DNA from: Pomphorhynchus laevis
Taxonomy: Eukaryota; Acanthocephala; Palaeacanthocephala; Echinorhynchida; Pomphorhynchidae
Direction of reading: 5' to 3'
Assembly: GCA_012934845.2 (NCBI GenBank)
Contig: WNNJ02002847.1
Span: 124,001-188,000 of the forward strand
Length of the DNA stretch: 64,000 nt
In this document: positions 1 through 12,804 of the stretch, one piece after another
Position numbering within the stretch: position 1 is the stretch's first letter
Layout: every line of letters starts with the position of its first letter
Program-made: the position numbers and the translations under genes
The notes under the pieces: model-generated
What the model was told of the DNA's origin: nothing
What the model saw: the letters and a program-made list of their open reading frames with translations, nothing else
Databases searched by the model: none

Positions 1-312
1 TGGATTTTTGCTTTCATTATATTTCCTCTTTCTATCATTTAGTTAGATCTAAAAATAGTCGAAAACAAGTTTTCTTTGTCAAAAACTTGACAAAATATAA
101 TTTCATAGTTTTACGTTCTTTATCAAAATTTCAAATGCACGTTAGTTCAATTGTAAGCATATGAATCTTAAACGATTCGCTGACTTTCCCTAAATCAATT
201 AGATTAAAAATAAATGTGGATGTATCTCAACTTAATAAATTCACATTGAACTAAAATGTTTCAAATAGAACATAGGGATTTATATTTTCAATTAAAATCA
301 ATGTTAACTTAC

Positions 313-345
313 CAGCTCGCTCAAGTGTTAAACTTGAGCGAGCTG
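313..345. repeat. Short perfect hairpin
   Basis: The 12-base arm AGCTCGCTCAAG is followed by a 7-base loop and its exact reverse complement. A third copy of the arm lies about 20 bases downstream (near 363-374). No terminator context or U-run makes a function clear. It could be the remnant of a small inverted-repeat element. Confidence 0.6.
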
Positions 346-1286
346 ATAAGGAATTGTATTATCAGCTCGCTCAAGTATATTGTATTATCTAGGGAATTGT
401 ATTTGTATTATGTAAAATGTAAATAAAAAATATATTTTCTGGTAGCATTTTGTAATAGCGTAAACGTTCATTTTAATCGACGATATTTACTTATATTTTG
501 ATTACAAATGAATCGTATTAAATAATATCTTTAGATCATTAGCTAGCAATAGATTTTAATCGATAATTCATTTTATATTTTTAGATTAAAATATTATTAA
601 AACGCAATATAACGATTTTATGTTGCTAAAAGTATTAAATGCTCAAAGTATCTAGATTTCATTTAATGTTAGCAGGATCATAATTGGATATAACATTTGA
701 TATTTCATAGAAGATTTGTAAATATTTGAATTTTATTTAAATATTCGCATTTTATTTGAATATATGATTATCATATTACAGAATAGCATTGTTGAGACTC
801 GATTAATATTTAATTTGTATTTTTAAAAATTACATTTGCGTATAAGTAAAAGCGAAAAGTAAAGAGAATAAAAACACACGAGATCCTTAATTCCTTATAT
901 ACAAAGAGATCATCCTATTCCCTTAGAGATTAACTTTAATTTATATAAATCTACTTAGCTAACGACTGTGATGAACATATAATATCTAAATTCCCAAGCG
1001 TTTATCGCAACCGCATTATGCTTCATAAAGAATGTAATAAATTAATTTATTCTTTATTTATGGTTTGATCACTTCATTAATTTGACATAAATGGAGTAAA
1101 AGATATTCAAATTATAGTTATTGAATATTACCAGAGGCTTGTAATTATTAAAAATTAAGATGCTGCGTATAATTTATTAATTCATAAGCCTGAATATTTT
1201 CATATCATTAAAAATTTGAATGAAACGAAAATATTTTGCAAACGAAAATATTTTTATTATGATTGATGGAATCAGGAAGACACAAA

Positions 1287-1345
1287 CAGCATAAACTAAT
1301 TCTATGATGTTTAGACTTTTGAGTCTCATCAGTAAAAGGTTGCTG
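1287..1345 (-). ncRNA. Decayed type I hammerhead ribozyme-like motif
   Basis: On the minus strand a CTGATGA box is followed by a 4-bp stem (GACT/AGTC, loop CAAA) and then TAAAC where the family has GAAAC. Stem III can form from AC/GU. Stem I starts with two pairs next to the core and resumes with the outer pairing CAGCA/TGCTG. The fold order matches a type I hammerhead. The base equal to catalytic G12 is U, so this copy is probably inactive. Seen by eye; no covariance search was run. Confidence 0.5.
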
Positions 1346-3093
1346 CACAACTGAATTTAAGTGCATCACTCCTAGACAGCTCAATGAGTCCTTCTAGCAC
1401 ACATCATGTACTAGACGGTATGTATATTTAAAATGTTTTTATTTTAAAAGTTTCATTTGTCAAATTATCTAAATTAATTAAAGTAAAATCTTAACAATAC
1501 CTTTGTACATCCTAAATTCGTATGATTCACTATCGGTGAAATCGTGTTCTTCCGCGAATTCGATATTTGCTTCAAGTATTGAAGCAATCTAAATAAGTTA
1601 ATATGTTTGAAAGAACATAAGTGCTCTGTAACAAAAAAGAATAATAAATTATTTTCAGTAATAAATAAAGATGTAAAACGTCAGACCAGCTCTGTTACAA
1701 AAATCAGTCTTACTTGCATTAGATGTCCACGCCATTTATCCACTAGTCTAGACATCGATCCAGACATTTGCTTTAAAGCAAGGGATTGTGTTACCTCGTT
1801 TAAAGAATGAATTAAATCGTTTACTGCCTCAGCTTCACTAAGAGACAGTTTTCCGTTAAAAAGGGCCCTTTTCGCTTATAATTATAATGGTATTATGTGA
1901 ATTAACGGTTAGCTAATAATTTTTACCTTTGAGTAAATTCTCCACGGTGTGCAAGCCTAACTCTTGGTATAGTACTCAAGCTTGAATACACGGATGAAAC
2001 AATAGCCTTTGAACCGTGTAGATGAAATTCGCAGCAGTCTTCGCCCGTATAACTCATAGGTGCTTAAACAAAAAAATATATAAATAAAAATTTTGTTTTT
2101 ACTACTGTGTGACTTTCCAACATACCGTTGAAGTAAACTACCATCCCATGATCTAATAGTCGTTTACTCTGTGAATGCACAATTTTTCGATAACATAAAT
2201 GTCTCGGGGCTGGAAATTTTCCTGAAACCATCTTCTCGATTATACTTGAGACTTGAACGCCTGATGCGCGAACAATAGCAACTGCTGAAGGCAGTTTGCC
2301 CGATGCAAGGGCAAATATTGTCTCGCTAAATCCCCACGACATAAATGCAGCGCTTTTATAAAAGCATTAATCTGAAAGGATAACGAACTGATAATTTTTT
2401 TCTACTAAATATTTGGGGCGCAAGATTAAAGCGTATTGATGCAAACTTTGTGTTTAAGAAAAATGACTATTTTCATATTTAAATAATTTATTAATATAAA
2501 TAATAATATTATATTAATATAATTTTCATATAAAAATATATAAAACTTTAGTACAAATAAACATTTACATTATTTCATGCTATTTACAATAACGAAATGA
2601 GGAAAGTTTAGCTTCATATTTGTTCTCTAAAGTATCATTGTTCTCGCTTTTCTTCAGATAAAATGATAAAAATCAAGAAATAACAAATTACAAAAAATTA
2701 ATCCAATATTTGCATGACAGTATGTGTAAGCAAAATGTCATGGATAAATTAAAAACTAATAAAGATAGCAAACAATAATTTTGATTGGAAATCACAGGAA
2801 ATTAGAATTTGAGGATAATAAATATATTTTATTTATAATGGCGAACGCACGGATATGCGCGCTCACAAGTCCACGTAAATGGAATGTAAAAAAGAAAACA
2901 AATACGAGAAACTAAAAAAATGTGAAATGAATTTGATGATATTGAAGGAAGTAACGAGAAGATAAGAGATAAGTGGAATGTGACAAGACGTCATAAGGAC
3001 ACAAAAATTTTAAGTGTTTCGGATTAGGCAATTTCTATCTTTGTTCCGGACCCCTAACTTGAAATTTCGAATATTTTAATTTGAAAATACTAA

Positions 3094-5025
3094 AAAATGC
3101 TTGTTACACAAGTCTATGTAATAACTTAATTAAGTTACAATGTATCAGTTAATCGGATCACTTAGCTGATTGTACACATTTAGTAAAATGTGTAAACTTT
3201 ATAAATAAATTGAACACATTTTCTTCATTATTATGTTCTATAATAAATAATTTAGAAAAATTAAAAATTATTAAACCACCATCACTTCACGAGCTGTGCG
3301 ACCAAGCTATCGACCATTATCTGATACTTTAAACTTTATCGCTTGAAAAAATACATAATTACAGTATTTCTTGCAGTGATCATATTACCAGGAAAACATA
3401 GTCTAAAGGTCAATAAAAACTTGTCAGTAGATCAAATATGATCTAATTTGCAATAATTTATTACATTTTATTAAAAAATGTTAATACTTGGTTCGAGTAT
3501 AAAATTAATAAATTATTCATTGTAAAATATGCTAGTTGGTCTACTAAGTTGACAGAGGCTAGTAGATCTTATTATATTTATTGTAATAGCTAAAAATCAT
3601 TTAAATTGTACCTAAAGTATGTTCATTCGTTCATAACAACATATTATGTGTAAATAATTAGTAACGATTTTTATTTGAAATTAAGATAAATTTCAGTGTC
3701 TTTAGCCTCAACTTTATAAATTTATTACTCAATCGATTTTATAGCAAAATCAATATTAAAAAATATAATAATTGACTTTGATTCTATTCGTAAGAATTGA
3801 CTTTTTTAAAATTTCAGCTTGATTTATATAAATGGTAAAATATCTTATATAATTAATTAGTATTTATCTTTAATTTTGATTGTATAAAATATATAGACTC
3901 AATTATCTGATCTAATAGTTTTGAATGTCATCAAGAAATTTATCTGTTCAAAGTTCAATATTTTTATATTTTTGGCCACTATCTTCACGATCAAAAATTA
4001 TGATAATATATTGGAATTTAATTATTTTATTTTTAAAATAGTTACAAAAGCTTTTGAAACATCTAATTTGAAACGTATTTTTTAGATTCAATAATTCAAA
4101 ATTTAGAATTATAATCGATAATGTTTTTAAATAAACTGCATTGCTGGATTTTCCCACTTCTGAATATGTTTAGCTAAACATTCCGATATTTTTATCTGGT
4201 CATAATGATTACATAATATTAACTTTGTGAAAGCTCGGTTCCGTAATACAATCTCTTTTATAGTCATTAAACGTTAATGTAAAATATTGAATTTTTCAAA
4301 ACTATTGAGTGCTTCCACTACGAACATGATTTTATGTTCTTTAGTGTTAGAACATTAAAGTCATGTAAAATATTTACATTCTTGTTGATAAAAGAAGGAT
4401 ACATTTTTATAAAATGAGTTATTCGCTAATTAAAATTATTTAGACTATTCCGATCGTTAGGTTCTAACTCATCCGATTGTATGTTATGTTCCTATCTCAA
4501 TAATATAATGTACTGACAATATGCACCCGCTATTACGAGTGCATATTGTCAATACATTTACATTGCTTTGGTATTTAAAATCTTTGGTCCTTTGAGTTTT
4601 TTAAAAGAGTTGTTAGCAGGTTGGTATACTGCTGCTCACTAGTTGCTTCCACTACGAACATGACTTTAATGTTCGTCAGAGTTACTAATTATTTTGTATT
4701 TAAGCGCTTATAGTTGTCTTTTTATTTACCATCATTTACAACATTTCAGCAACAAGATGTAACGATTTTGTCCTTCAAATCAGTCGATTATTTGGAAGAT
4801 CAAAATAAAAGCTTAAGCATCCTTCTTGATACTTCTACATCAACGATATAAGTATCCTTGATTTAAACTATCCTTGGATAGTTTTGTTCTATATGTACAT
4901 TAAAATTAATAAAATTAATTTATTGTTCAGTATTAGATCTACTAGTAGATCTAATAATCAACAAAACAGACTGATACATTGTGACTTAATTAAGTTATTA
5001 CATAGACTTGTGTAACAAGCATTTT
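3094..5025. mobile_element. Putative non-autonomous element with 56-bp terminal inverted repeats
   Basis: A 56-bp sequence at 3094-3149 reappears in reverse complement at 4970-5025 with very few differences. Its outer end reads AATGCTTGTTACACAAG. The interior of about 1.8 kb shows no transposase or RT, only AT-rich sequence with smaller repeats: a block with GCTTCCACTACGAACATGA near 4311 and again near 4643, and a hairpin at 4512-4549. No clear target-site duplication was found. It could be a degenerate DNA transposon or MITE-like element; the superfamily is unassigned. Confidence 0.5.
4512..4549. repeat. 13-bp hairpin
   Basis: The arms TGACAATATGCAC and GTGCATATTGTCA are perfect inverted repeats around a 12-base loop. 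They lie inside the 3.1-5.0 kb inverted-repeat element. Confidence 0.6.
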
Positions 5026-5604
5026 GATTCATTTTGAAGTAAAATTTTAGCACCACGAGTAGTTAACTATAATACAGAACAGAAACAGTATATGAAACAT
5101 CGATTAAAATCAACTATATACAATGGGGATCGATTTTATCCGATCATTTTTTATGTATTTTAGACAAAGAGATACATCTATATGTTCAATTTCTATGTAT
5201 TAAAATTGTGGAAGAATAAAGCGTAAATATTAGGCATTTACGCGCATATTTTAAACATCGGGTTTAAAATGAAAATTAATCATCGTTCAACTTCGAATCT
5301 AAAGATGAAGGAATTTATTTTTATCTCCGAATTATAAAGCAAGCTTTAGATAAATTTATAAAACACGATTACAATAAGTGAAATTGATTTTAAATTCATT
5401 TTGCTTATGTATCACAAACAATCGAAAAGTCGCAGTGATACATGCACCTTAAATCGTTTTAAAAGATTTTAGTATACATATATACAGATTATGATTCGTA
5501 AGTTTGGCACATTCGTAAATTAAAATAATCGTCAAGATCAATTAAACAGGGGTCCAGATAACTCAAGAAACATTTGATTATCGCAAAATCAATTATATCT
5601 AATT

Positions 5605-5620
5605 TGGGGGTACACAAAAT
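5605..5620. repeat. 16-bp target-site duplication, left copy
   Basis: TGGGGGTACACAAAAT occurs here and again at 7711-7726, exactly flanking the RTE insertion. Perfect identity over 16 bases at both element borders is the expected mark of target-primed reverse transcription. Confidence 0.85.
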
Positions 5621-6141
5621 CTTCTTCTTTTTCTCTGCCTTTTCCTGGCAGGTCAGCGTCGGCGGCTTTGATGTTTTCTCCTTACCTCTAGGTTTTTTGC
5701 TAGAGCTGGCGCCAGGTTACATGTTTTCAAATCATCATGAATGGTATACATCCATCTTTTCTTAGGGTGACCACAAGAGCGTACGCCTTGAATGATTTTC
5801 TGAGATCGGCATACTGCTGTTTTGTCAGCCTGTGAATGTGTCCGAACATCGTAGTCGATGTTCTCTCGCCTTGAGGTTTATTTGCGTGACACCGAAAAGT
5901 TGGCGGATGTTGGTATTCGAAATCCTATCTAGGCGTCTTACTCCATAAGACCAACGCAGCATATTCATCTGGTGTGTAATTTTCTTTCGGTGTCTGAATT
6001 TGATTGCCAACATTCTGTGGCGTACAATGCAACCGGTCTCACAATTGTTGTGTAGATTTTGGCTTTAAGCTTTAGTGGCATTCGTCGGTCACATAATATT
6101 CCTGAAATGCCTCGCTATTTTAGCCAAGCCGTGTCAAGGCG

Positions 6142-6399
6142 TCACTTTACATCCTTATTTATTGTACCATCCGATGATAGGTGGGACCCCAGGTATTTGA
6201 AGGTAGTACACTTTCCGAGTGACTGCACGTTGATCTCGATGGAGCCAGGTGTTTTATATCCTAACTCAAGATACGCAGTTTTACCAATGTTCAGCTGCAG
6301 TCCGTATTGTGATAGGCGATCATACCAGTTTTGGACTTGCTGTTTGAGGTTTGCACGTGTTTGTGTAGCAAGCATAACATCGTTTGCATATAAGAGGGT
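6142..6399 (-). pseudogene. RTE reverse transcriptase, motif C and thumb
   Basis: Directly after an in-frame stop the same frame reads LLYANDVMLA, where active RTE enzymes have a (F/Y)ADD box, so one catalytic aspartate is replaced by asparagine. It continues with LNIGKTAYL and KYLGSHLSSDG, typical of the segment after motif C. The rest of the C-terminal part (toward 5825) is recognisable only in pieces. Confidence 0.75.
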
Positions 6400-7056
6400 C
6401 TATTGGATATCGTTGTTCAGTTTTGAAGTAATTGTATCCATACATAAGATGAATAGCAAGGGTGACAGAGTACTGTTAAGATGTTCGCCAACCGTAATCG
6501 GATATGGTTGAGAATCGCCGGTAGCACAGCGTACTATGCTAGTCGTGTCCGAGTACATTAGTTTAATCCAGGCAACGTACTCCTCTAGGACAACGTGTTG
6601 TCGCAGGGAGTACCAGATAAAAGAATGTGGCACCCGATCAAAAGCCTTCTCAAAATCAAGGAACACCCCATATGTAAACTCTGCTGCTTTTCTCGGTGTT
6701 TTTTCCATCAATATCCTTGCTGCTTGTATGGTATCTGTGGTTGATACATTTTTGACAAAACCACACTGGTTAACGGCGATGTTAGTCAGAGCCTTTAGTT
6801 TCTTGTCCAGGACACGCTTAACGATTTTCATTGTGTGGGATAATAGCCGGACAGGGCGATAATAGCTATAGCTAGCAATGTCACCTTTCTGTTTCCAGAT
6901 GGGGATTGTAAACGATCTTTGACATGCTATAGGTACTTCATATTGTGTAACTATTTTGTTAAAAAGATGTGTAAGAAAAGCTATGCTTGCAAGTCCCGTG
7001 AGTTTCCAAACCTCGACAGGAATACCATCTGGTCCGGTAGCTTTTCCGTTTTTCAT
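6400..7056 (-). pseudogene. RTE reverse transcriptase, fingers and palm part
   Basis: The 218 residues contain RT motifs in order: KATGPDGIPVEVWKL, a YRPVRLL block (RT motif 2-like), VFLDFEKAFDRVPH (motif A), and HLNSTLSPLLFIL where RTE proteins have a GxxQGSxLSPLLF block (motif B). The frame ends in a stop that falls just before motif C. The replacement of Gln-Gly in motif B is a further sign of decay. Confidence 0.8.
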
Positions 7057-7217
7057 CTTATTTATTGACTCAGCTACTTTTGCGATTGTGATCTCCGTGA
7101 CTGGTCCAGAGGTGCATGCTCCAATGGGTAAATCAGGATGGGGGAATTCTATGTTACTTATTTTGTTTAATGTTCACGCCATCTGTCCTGAATTTTTCTA
7201 TCATCTCGCAGTATAGT

Positions 7218-7439
7218 TCAATCTTTATTCTTGATTTTGGCAAAGTGAATGATGTCTTTGGTGGCATTTAATCGAGACTTTGCAAGGCGGTATATATCAA
7301 ATTTACCTTCAGGGGACTCTAGATTATTGTACAGGTCTGTGATGTAGCTGTTTTTGCTTTCTGTCACTTTCGTTTTGGCAATCCTCTTATGTAGACGGTA
7401 ACGTTCTTTATCTTCTGAAAGCTGAGATCGTTTCAACAT
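7218..7439 (-). pseudogene. RTE linker region between endonuclease and RT
   Basis: This 73-residue open stretch has the charged pattern found upstream of the RT in RTE proteins (KRIAKTKVTESKN, then EGKFDIYRLAKSR). It precedes the RT fragment on the same strand. It is not an independent gene. Confidence 0.6.
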
Positions 7440-7710
7440 TTTATATGCTTCCTTTATATCTCGTACAGCTTGTTGGACCTCTTTATTCCAGAACAGCGTT
7501 TGTCTGTCAATAAACTTTTGACCTGGCTTGGTGACTCCGAGGATCGGTCGCGCTGCATTGAATATATTTCGGGCGACAGATACTCAACACTTGTTATATC
7601 CTCTATTAATGATGTGGTATGGATAGCCAAATGGAGAGCATGGGTTAGTTTATCTCCGCATTCTCGATGTTTCCACAACTTAATATGCGCCTGTTAAGTC
7701 GTAGGGAGTC

Positions 7711-7726
7711 TGGGGGTACACAAAAT
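7711..7726. repeat. 16-bp target-site duplication, right copy
   Basis: Identical to 5605-5620. It marks the 5' truncation point of the minus-strand RTE copy. Confidence 0.85.
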
Positions 7727-9930
7727 ATAACTCATTTAATTAAACCATTGCGAATATTCAAGAGAAAATAAACTTTTATTCTTGTTCGATTATGTAGAGT
7801 TTTCATAATAAGCATTTTAAATACTTTAGCTAATATTGGTTTAACAATTTTTTTATTTTAAATGTGAAAAGTTGTAGACACCTTTCACAGGGGTTGACAA
7901 ACCTAAATTTAATTGCATTAACGGGTGATTTCATCCGTACATAAAATTAAGTACTAAGTTTAACAAATTATTGAAACATTGTATTATTTTTGACTTTCAT
8001 AAGCCTATCGAATATTTCCAGAATATGTGCTTTACGACTTTCGTGTAGATCCTACGATAAACAGAAAATTATTTAAAGTTAAACAATTTATTTAATTACC
8101 ATTTCACGGTTGATGCATTTGTCCTCTAATTCACTTATGTATTCCTGAAGTATTATGATTCGCTGTTTTAAGATCGATATCTAAGATAAAGCACTTAAAT
8201 GGCATAAACATTGTTCGATTAAGTACTTCGCCGTCCTGCATTTTTAATCGAGACTTTAAATGGTTCTCACAATGAATGTCTTTATACTGATCCTTATATT
8301 AAACAAAGAATTTGTTTTTAAACATCAAATTTAAATCGATCATAAACTTAAAGATTTTTGCTATAATGATGAAATAAATGCTTTACTATTTTTGGCTTAC
8401 TGATAGTGTGTTGCAGTTGAATTGATCGTGTTTCACGTGGTAATTAAATCAAAAAATGATATCCAAATCCATATAGTTTAAACGTATAATATGTCGTAAG
8501 TGGGCAAATGAACTTTCACAATCCTCCAAACGAATTTTAAAGAGTACTGTGTTATGTCAAACGATTATTATAACAAATTTTAATACGTAAAGCATTACAC
8601 AAATCGCGGTGTATTAACATAACAAAAAAATTTCGGCTCAATAACTGTTATATGATGTAATATATAATATGTAAATTTATATAATATATAACATTATAAT
8701 GTATATAATATATTATAATATATATGTAATATATACTATTTGTTGACAATATATTAAGTTCAATATATTTAAACATATTTAATCTTTAAATATTATTTGA
8801 ATATTAATTAATATTTAATATTATATCAAAAATAATATAGATAACAAAGTTTAGTTTAAAATATATAAAAACTAAATCATAACCTCCCGCTCCGATGACT
8901 CGCATTGTAAATTAGAAAATAAACCAGATATTATATCTAAACAAAATATAAAAATATATCTAAAAACATGTTTATACATCTTTGCGTATTTTGTTGGTAA
9001 TCTATTATTATGAAAATATAGACATTGGACACGGACGATACTATGCTTCATCGTTTAAAAAATTAAACTTATTAATTTATAGGATTATCAATAGAAACAC
9101 GGATGATGGTGAGTCGTTAATACATTTTGTACAACTGGTAATAAACATGCAGAGATGAAACGACTCATGAATTAAATAAACGATTATGACTCGTGTATTT
9201 AAATTAAAAAAATTAATTATCAAAAACGTACTTACACCGTGTGCAACTTTATCTTCATTTATGAATCTTTGTGACATCGCATTGTAACTTAATCTCGAAA
9301 TCAACATATCTGTTGGGCAATAGCTTTCTTGGTTGATAAAGCTACGCTGAAAAACGATAAATATCTAATGAATTTGCAACACAAGCTGAAAGTTAAGAAA
9401 TATGTGAGAACAAATCTTAATTTGTAGAGTTTTATAAACTTCGAATTTAACTTTAAGCAATTAAATGATAAAACTAACTGAGGACGCAATGCCAAAATTA
9501 AAAGAACGTACTTTAACAAATAAATTTACTAATAATTCAAACCCGTACTCGAATAATTCAAAATCTAGTAAAATTTGTCGACACCCTATAAGGTTTATAT
9601 TTAATTTATCTGATTATTGCGCAATTATATTATATGAACAATAAAAAAATTTATAAATTAAAAATTAAAAATTTTAAAATTTTAAAATTTTATTTTAAAA
9701 ACTCTTTAGTTTTAAAAACTAAAGAGTAAATTCCTATATATATAACTCTTATTGTACTCATTTAGTAAAACTCTAACTGTTATAAAAATAAAAGTTTAAA
9801 CTTTTAAGTGGGAAATTTTTATGAATAATAAATAATATATTTTATTAGAAATAAATAATTTTTTAATTGAAATTTGTCTTGGTCATATTAAGTTCTTACA
9901 AACGTCTAAATATAATCTAATATACATACC
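7727..9930. other. AT-rich non-coding stretch
   Basis: No gene is supported. The segment holds AT-rich palindromic sequence (about 8640-8840) and a 12-bp hairpin, ACTCTTTAGTTT with its complement, near 9699-9728. The small open frames here look accidental. Confidence 0.6.
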
Positions 9931-9946
9931 TTCTTACAACGGATTT

Positions 9947-10525
9947 ATGCGAGTACAATGCTCCGTATGCTACCGGGATTTTATGCATGTGGCAAGTGGA
10001 CTTATTCGGCAGCACAGTCGAGGCTCAACTTGCCCTGGCTCTGGCAAGCCTCCAACGATTCACAAACTAAATACAGCAGCTGCCTACTCCAATGGCAATC
10101 CAACCGCTTTCCCAAGCCTCCAAAGTTCGTTATCGAGCATGGAACTACTTTGCGAGAACGTACGTCTGATTCGGCGAATACCACGTGCAGCGAGGCCCAC
10201 AATAGCAACCAAGCTTGTCGAACTAATAAATGCTGTCAACGCTTGACCGCTAAACGATAACCCATGGATGCAACTCCTCGGATTCGCGAAATCAGTCTTG
10301 CGCGTGCCACTAACCAACAGGGGTAACAGTACTGTGTCGCTAGGGTCGACGCTAAAGTCAGCATGCATGTCGTACGGTCAAGGGGCAATCACAACAATCA
10401 GTACAACAAGAACTAAACCTGTATATCACCGGGATGATCAACTTCGAAACAAGGTTTCTGAAAAGTTGGAGGATGGTGATATTCTTGGAGCGGTACGACT
10501 ACTTGCGATAACAACCAGCTGTTGA
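9947..10525 (+). pseudogene. N-terminal zinc finger region of the RLE-type LINE
   Basis: The frame starts with CSVCYRDF, then HSRGSTCPGSGKPP, giving a CxxC...H...C arrangement like the N-terminal finger of R2-type elements. The region 10268-10525 is in the same frame and carries linker sequence (QLRNKVSEKLEDGDILGAVR) leading to the RT, with a stop between the two pieces. Confidence 0.6.
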
Positions 10526-11364
10526 GTGCGGACGAGCAGACTATCGAGCTTTGGCGTCGCAAACATCCAGAACGACGGTTACTTTATAATGAAAGCTGCG
10601 CACGTCCGCGGTCAAATCACGATTTAGGTCCACTTATTTCGGGTCCTTCTGTCTTGTCGGCTCTCCAGTCATTTCCACCGTCTTCTGCTAGGGGCGCTGA
10701 TGGCCTGAGTCCTTCTCATCTACGTGACCTAGTTAGTCGTTCGAGTGGTGTCGCAGGAGACATACTACTGAAATCTATTTGTGAGCTAACAAGTAACATC
10801 CTTGCGGGTAAAGTGGCAACCTCGATCAGGCCTATATTATGCGGAGCCAAGCTTCTGGCTTTCGTAAAAGGGGACGGTGGAGTCAGACCTATAGCTGTTA
10901 GGTGTACCTTCCGCCGGCTAGCTGCTAAGGTGGCTTGCAGATTTGCTACCGAGAGAGTGGTTGACATGCTTCTTCCAAATCAACTTGGCGTCGGTGTGCC
11001 TGGGGTGTCGAGGCCGCAATTCATGCAGCGAGATGTTTTGCTGAACACGGTTTGGTAGGCAATATGGCGATGGTAAAGTTAGACTTCGAAAATGCCTTTA
11101 ACTCAATCAGCAGGGGCGCAGTCCTTCAGGTTGTGAAGGAAGGAAATCCCGGGGATCCAGGACTTTGTGGAAATGTGCTACGATTACCCAAGCACACTTC
11201 TCTTCGAGGACAATGTGATTGATTCAAAAAAGGGAGTACAAGAAGGGGATTCTCTCGGTCCTCTCGTGTTCTCACTTACCATCAACAGTCTGAACCACAG
11301 CCTTTTGTCACCATTAGCTGTTTGGTATCTGGATGACTGCTGCATAGGGAAGTTTCCACTCTAA
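10522..11364 (+). pseudogene. Reverse transcriptase of the RLE-type LINE
   Basis: Recognisable blocks are GADGLSPSHLRDL, GDGGVRPIAVRCTFRRLAAK and QLGVGVPG (10522-11058). KLDFENAFNSISR (motif A) follows in another frame near 11075-11110. GVQEGDSLGPLVFSL (motif B) and VWYLDDCCIG (motif C, YLDD) lie within 11167-11364. Motif residues are mostly kept, but at least two frame changes separate them. Confidence 0.8.
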
Positions 11365-11408
11365 TCAATGATATCGAACACATTCGAACTCAAGGAGAAA
11401 AAATTGGA

Positions 11409-12125
11409 TTGTTCTTACGGCCAGACAAACGCCAAGTGATTTCGAAAAGCGGTAACTATATTCAACCTCTACTTGATATAATGCCAAACGTAAAAGTCTG
11501 TGATGTGTCATCTGCGGACTTGCTAGGCGCTCCGCTTTGCGCCGGATTTCACCTCGATATGTTCTTGGAATCGGCTATCACACAACTTCAGCAGGTAGGC
11601 CGAAAGCTCTCAAAACTTGCGAAGCACGACGCCTTCTTTATACTTCGACATTGTTTGACGCTGCCAAAGATCAACTTCCTTTTACGCTGCGCACCGTGTT
11701 ATACAAGCGGCCTCGTGAAAGCCTTCGACGAGGAAGTTCGCAGTTCTCTGGAGGAAATCTTTAACCTCAGGCTCTCTGACATGGCCTGGCGTCAAGCCTG
11801 GCTACCGATTAAGATGAGTGGACTGGGTGTTTTGCGTGCGGAAGAGTTATCTATACCGGTGTTTTGTTCATCTGTTTTGCGCACGAAGGACTTAACTGCG
11901 CTATTAATCCCAGAGCATTTGGTAAATCGCTCAGGCACTAGTGACCTTAACTACCGAACGGCGTCAGAGAGTTGGACCACTAAATTCGACTTGACTGTTC
12001 CAACGGATACAACCTTGCAAAAACGTTGGGCAGCCCCATTGTTTGAGAAGGAATTCCGACACCTGGCAGCTTCATGCACCTTTCCCAAAGATCGGGCCCG
12101 CTTGCTAGCCGCGTCTACAAGATAG
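11409..12125 (+). pseudogene. RT thumb and connection region of the RLE-type LINE
   Basis: The 238-residue frame contains LRHCLTLPKINFLLRCAP, matching in kind the LLRHCVAGPKINHF segment of the LINE at 29.3 kb. Thus the two elements belong to the same broad group. It ends where the zinc-knuckle and nuclease frame begins. Confidence 0.7.
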
Positions 12126-12804
12126 TCTGGCGATTCCTTAATGCCCTTCCGAAAGTTTCGATGAGCACAAAACTAGACGACAGTTCAATCTGTCTTGCAT
12201 CAGCCCTCCGCCTCGGTATTCTCAACTCGGTTTCATTAAAGTGTGAGTGCGGCGTCGTATCAGACCCCTCTGGTATTCACGGGCTAGACTGCCCCAGAGT
12301 GGTTTCTCGGCACAATCGGCACAGTGCTGTAAACACACTTATTCGTAGCGCCCTTGTCACAGCCGGTGTCCCTTCCCGCCTTGAACCAATCGGGATCTGC
12401 AGAAACGACGGAAAGAGACCGGACGGTGATTCACTAGTCCCATGGGAAAGGGGACGTATGATAGTATGGGACTTCACGTGTCCCAACATTCTTGCTGCCA
12501 GTCATTTGCCTAGTGCGGTCTCTGGGGCCAAGGAGGTTGCTAGATTGGCAGTGGATCGAAAGTATGCCAAATATAATGTATTGACGAATCACAATATATA
12601 TTTGTGCCGTTGGCGATCGACACAATTGGTGCTGCCGGGCCGATAACTTCGAATTTTTTGACAAAACTGGGCAATATGTTGGTGGTGGCAACAGATGATC
12701 GAAGTGCTGCCAATTTTCTCTTGCAGCGTTTAAGCTGTGCAGTGCAGCGGGGAATGGTAGCGTGCCTGTTAGAGGTCGCTCGAGACGGAAACGTTCCAAC
12801 TTAA
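12074..12804 (+). pseudogene. C-terminal zinc knuckle and restriction-like nuclease
   Basis: This frame includes CECGVVSDPSGIHGLDCP (CxC...H...C knuckle), then KRPDGDSLVPWERGR and VWDFTCPN. The RPDG and the later Asp are the expected nuclease residues. After 12646 the reading moves to another frame (12604-12804), which ends FLLQRLSCAVQRGMVACLL, a typical tail for this group. Confidence 0.75.

Larger units (their letters stand above)
1..3093. other. AT-rich non-coding stretch
   Basis: I see no recognisable gene here. Short open frames, such as those at 1607-1810 (+) and 2064-2342 (-), have no motif, no compositional contrast with their surroundings and no family resemblance. A hairpin near 313-345 and a hammerhead-like relic near 1287-1345 are listed separately. 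Confidence 0.6.
5621..7710 (-). mobile_element. 5'-truncated RTE-clade LINE
   Basis: A minus-strand non-LTR retrotransposon copy lies between identical 16-bp direct repeats. The 5' end (right, near 7710) begins downstream of where the APE endonuclease would be, so the copy is truncated. The 3' end (left) finishes in a GAAGAAG-like short repeat; RTE elements commonly end in short tandem repeats rather than long poly(A). The RT region carries the RTE signatures GPDGIP, FLDFEKAFDRVPH and SPLLFIL. In-frame stops and an altered catalytic motif show it is dead. Confidence 0.85.

Noticed and set aside
6059-7216. Plus-strand open frames of 86-150 codons
   Set aside because: They lie opposite the RTE reverse transcriptase, which has clear motifs on the minus strand.
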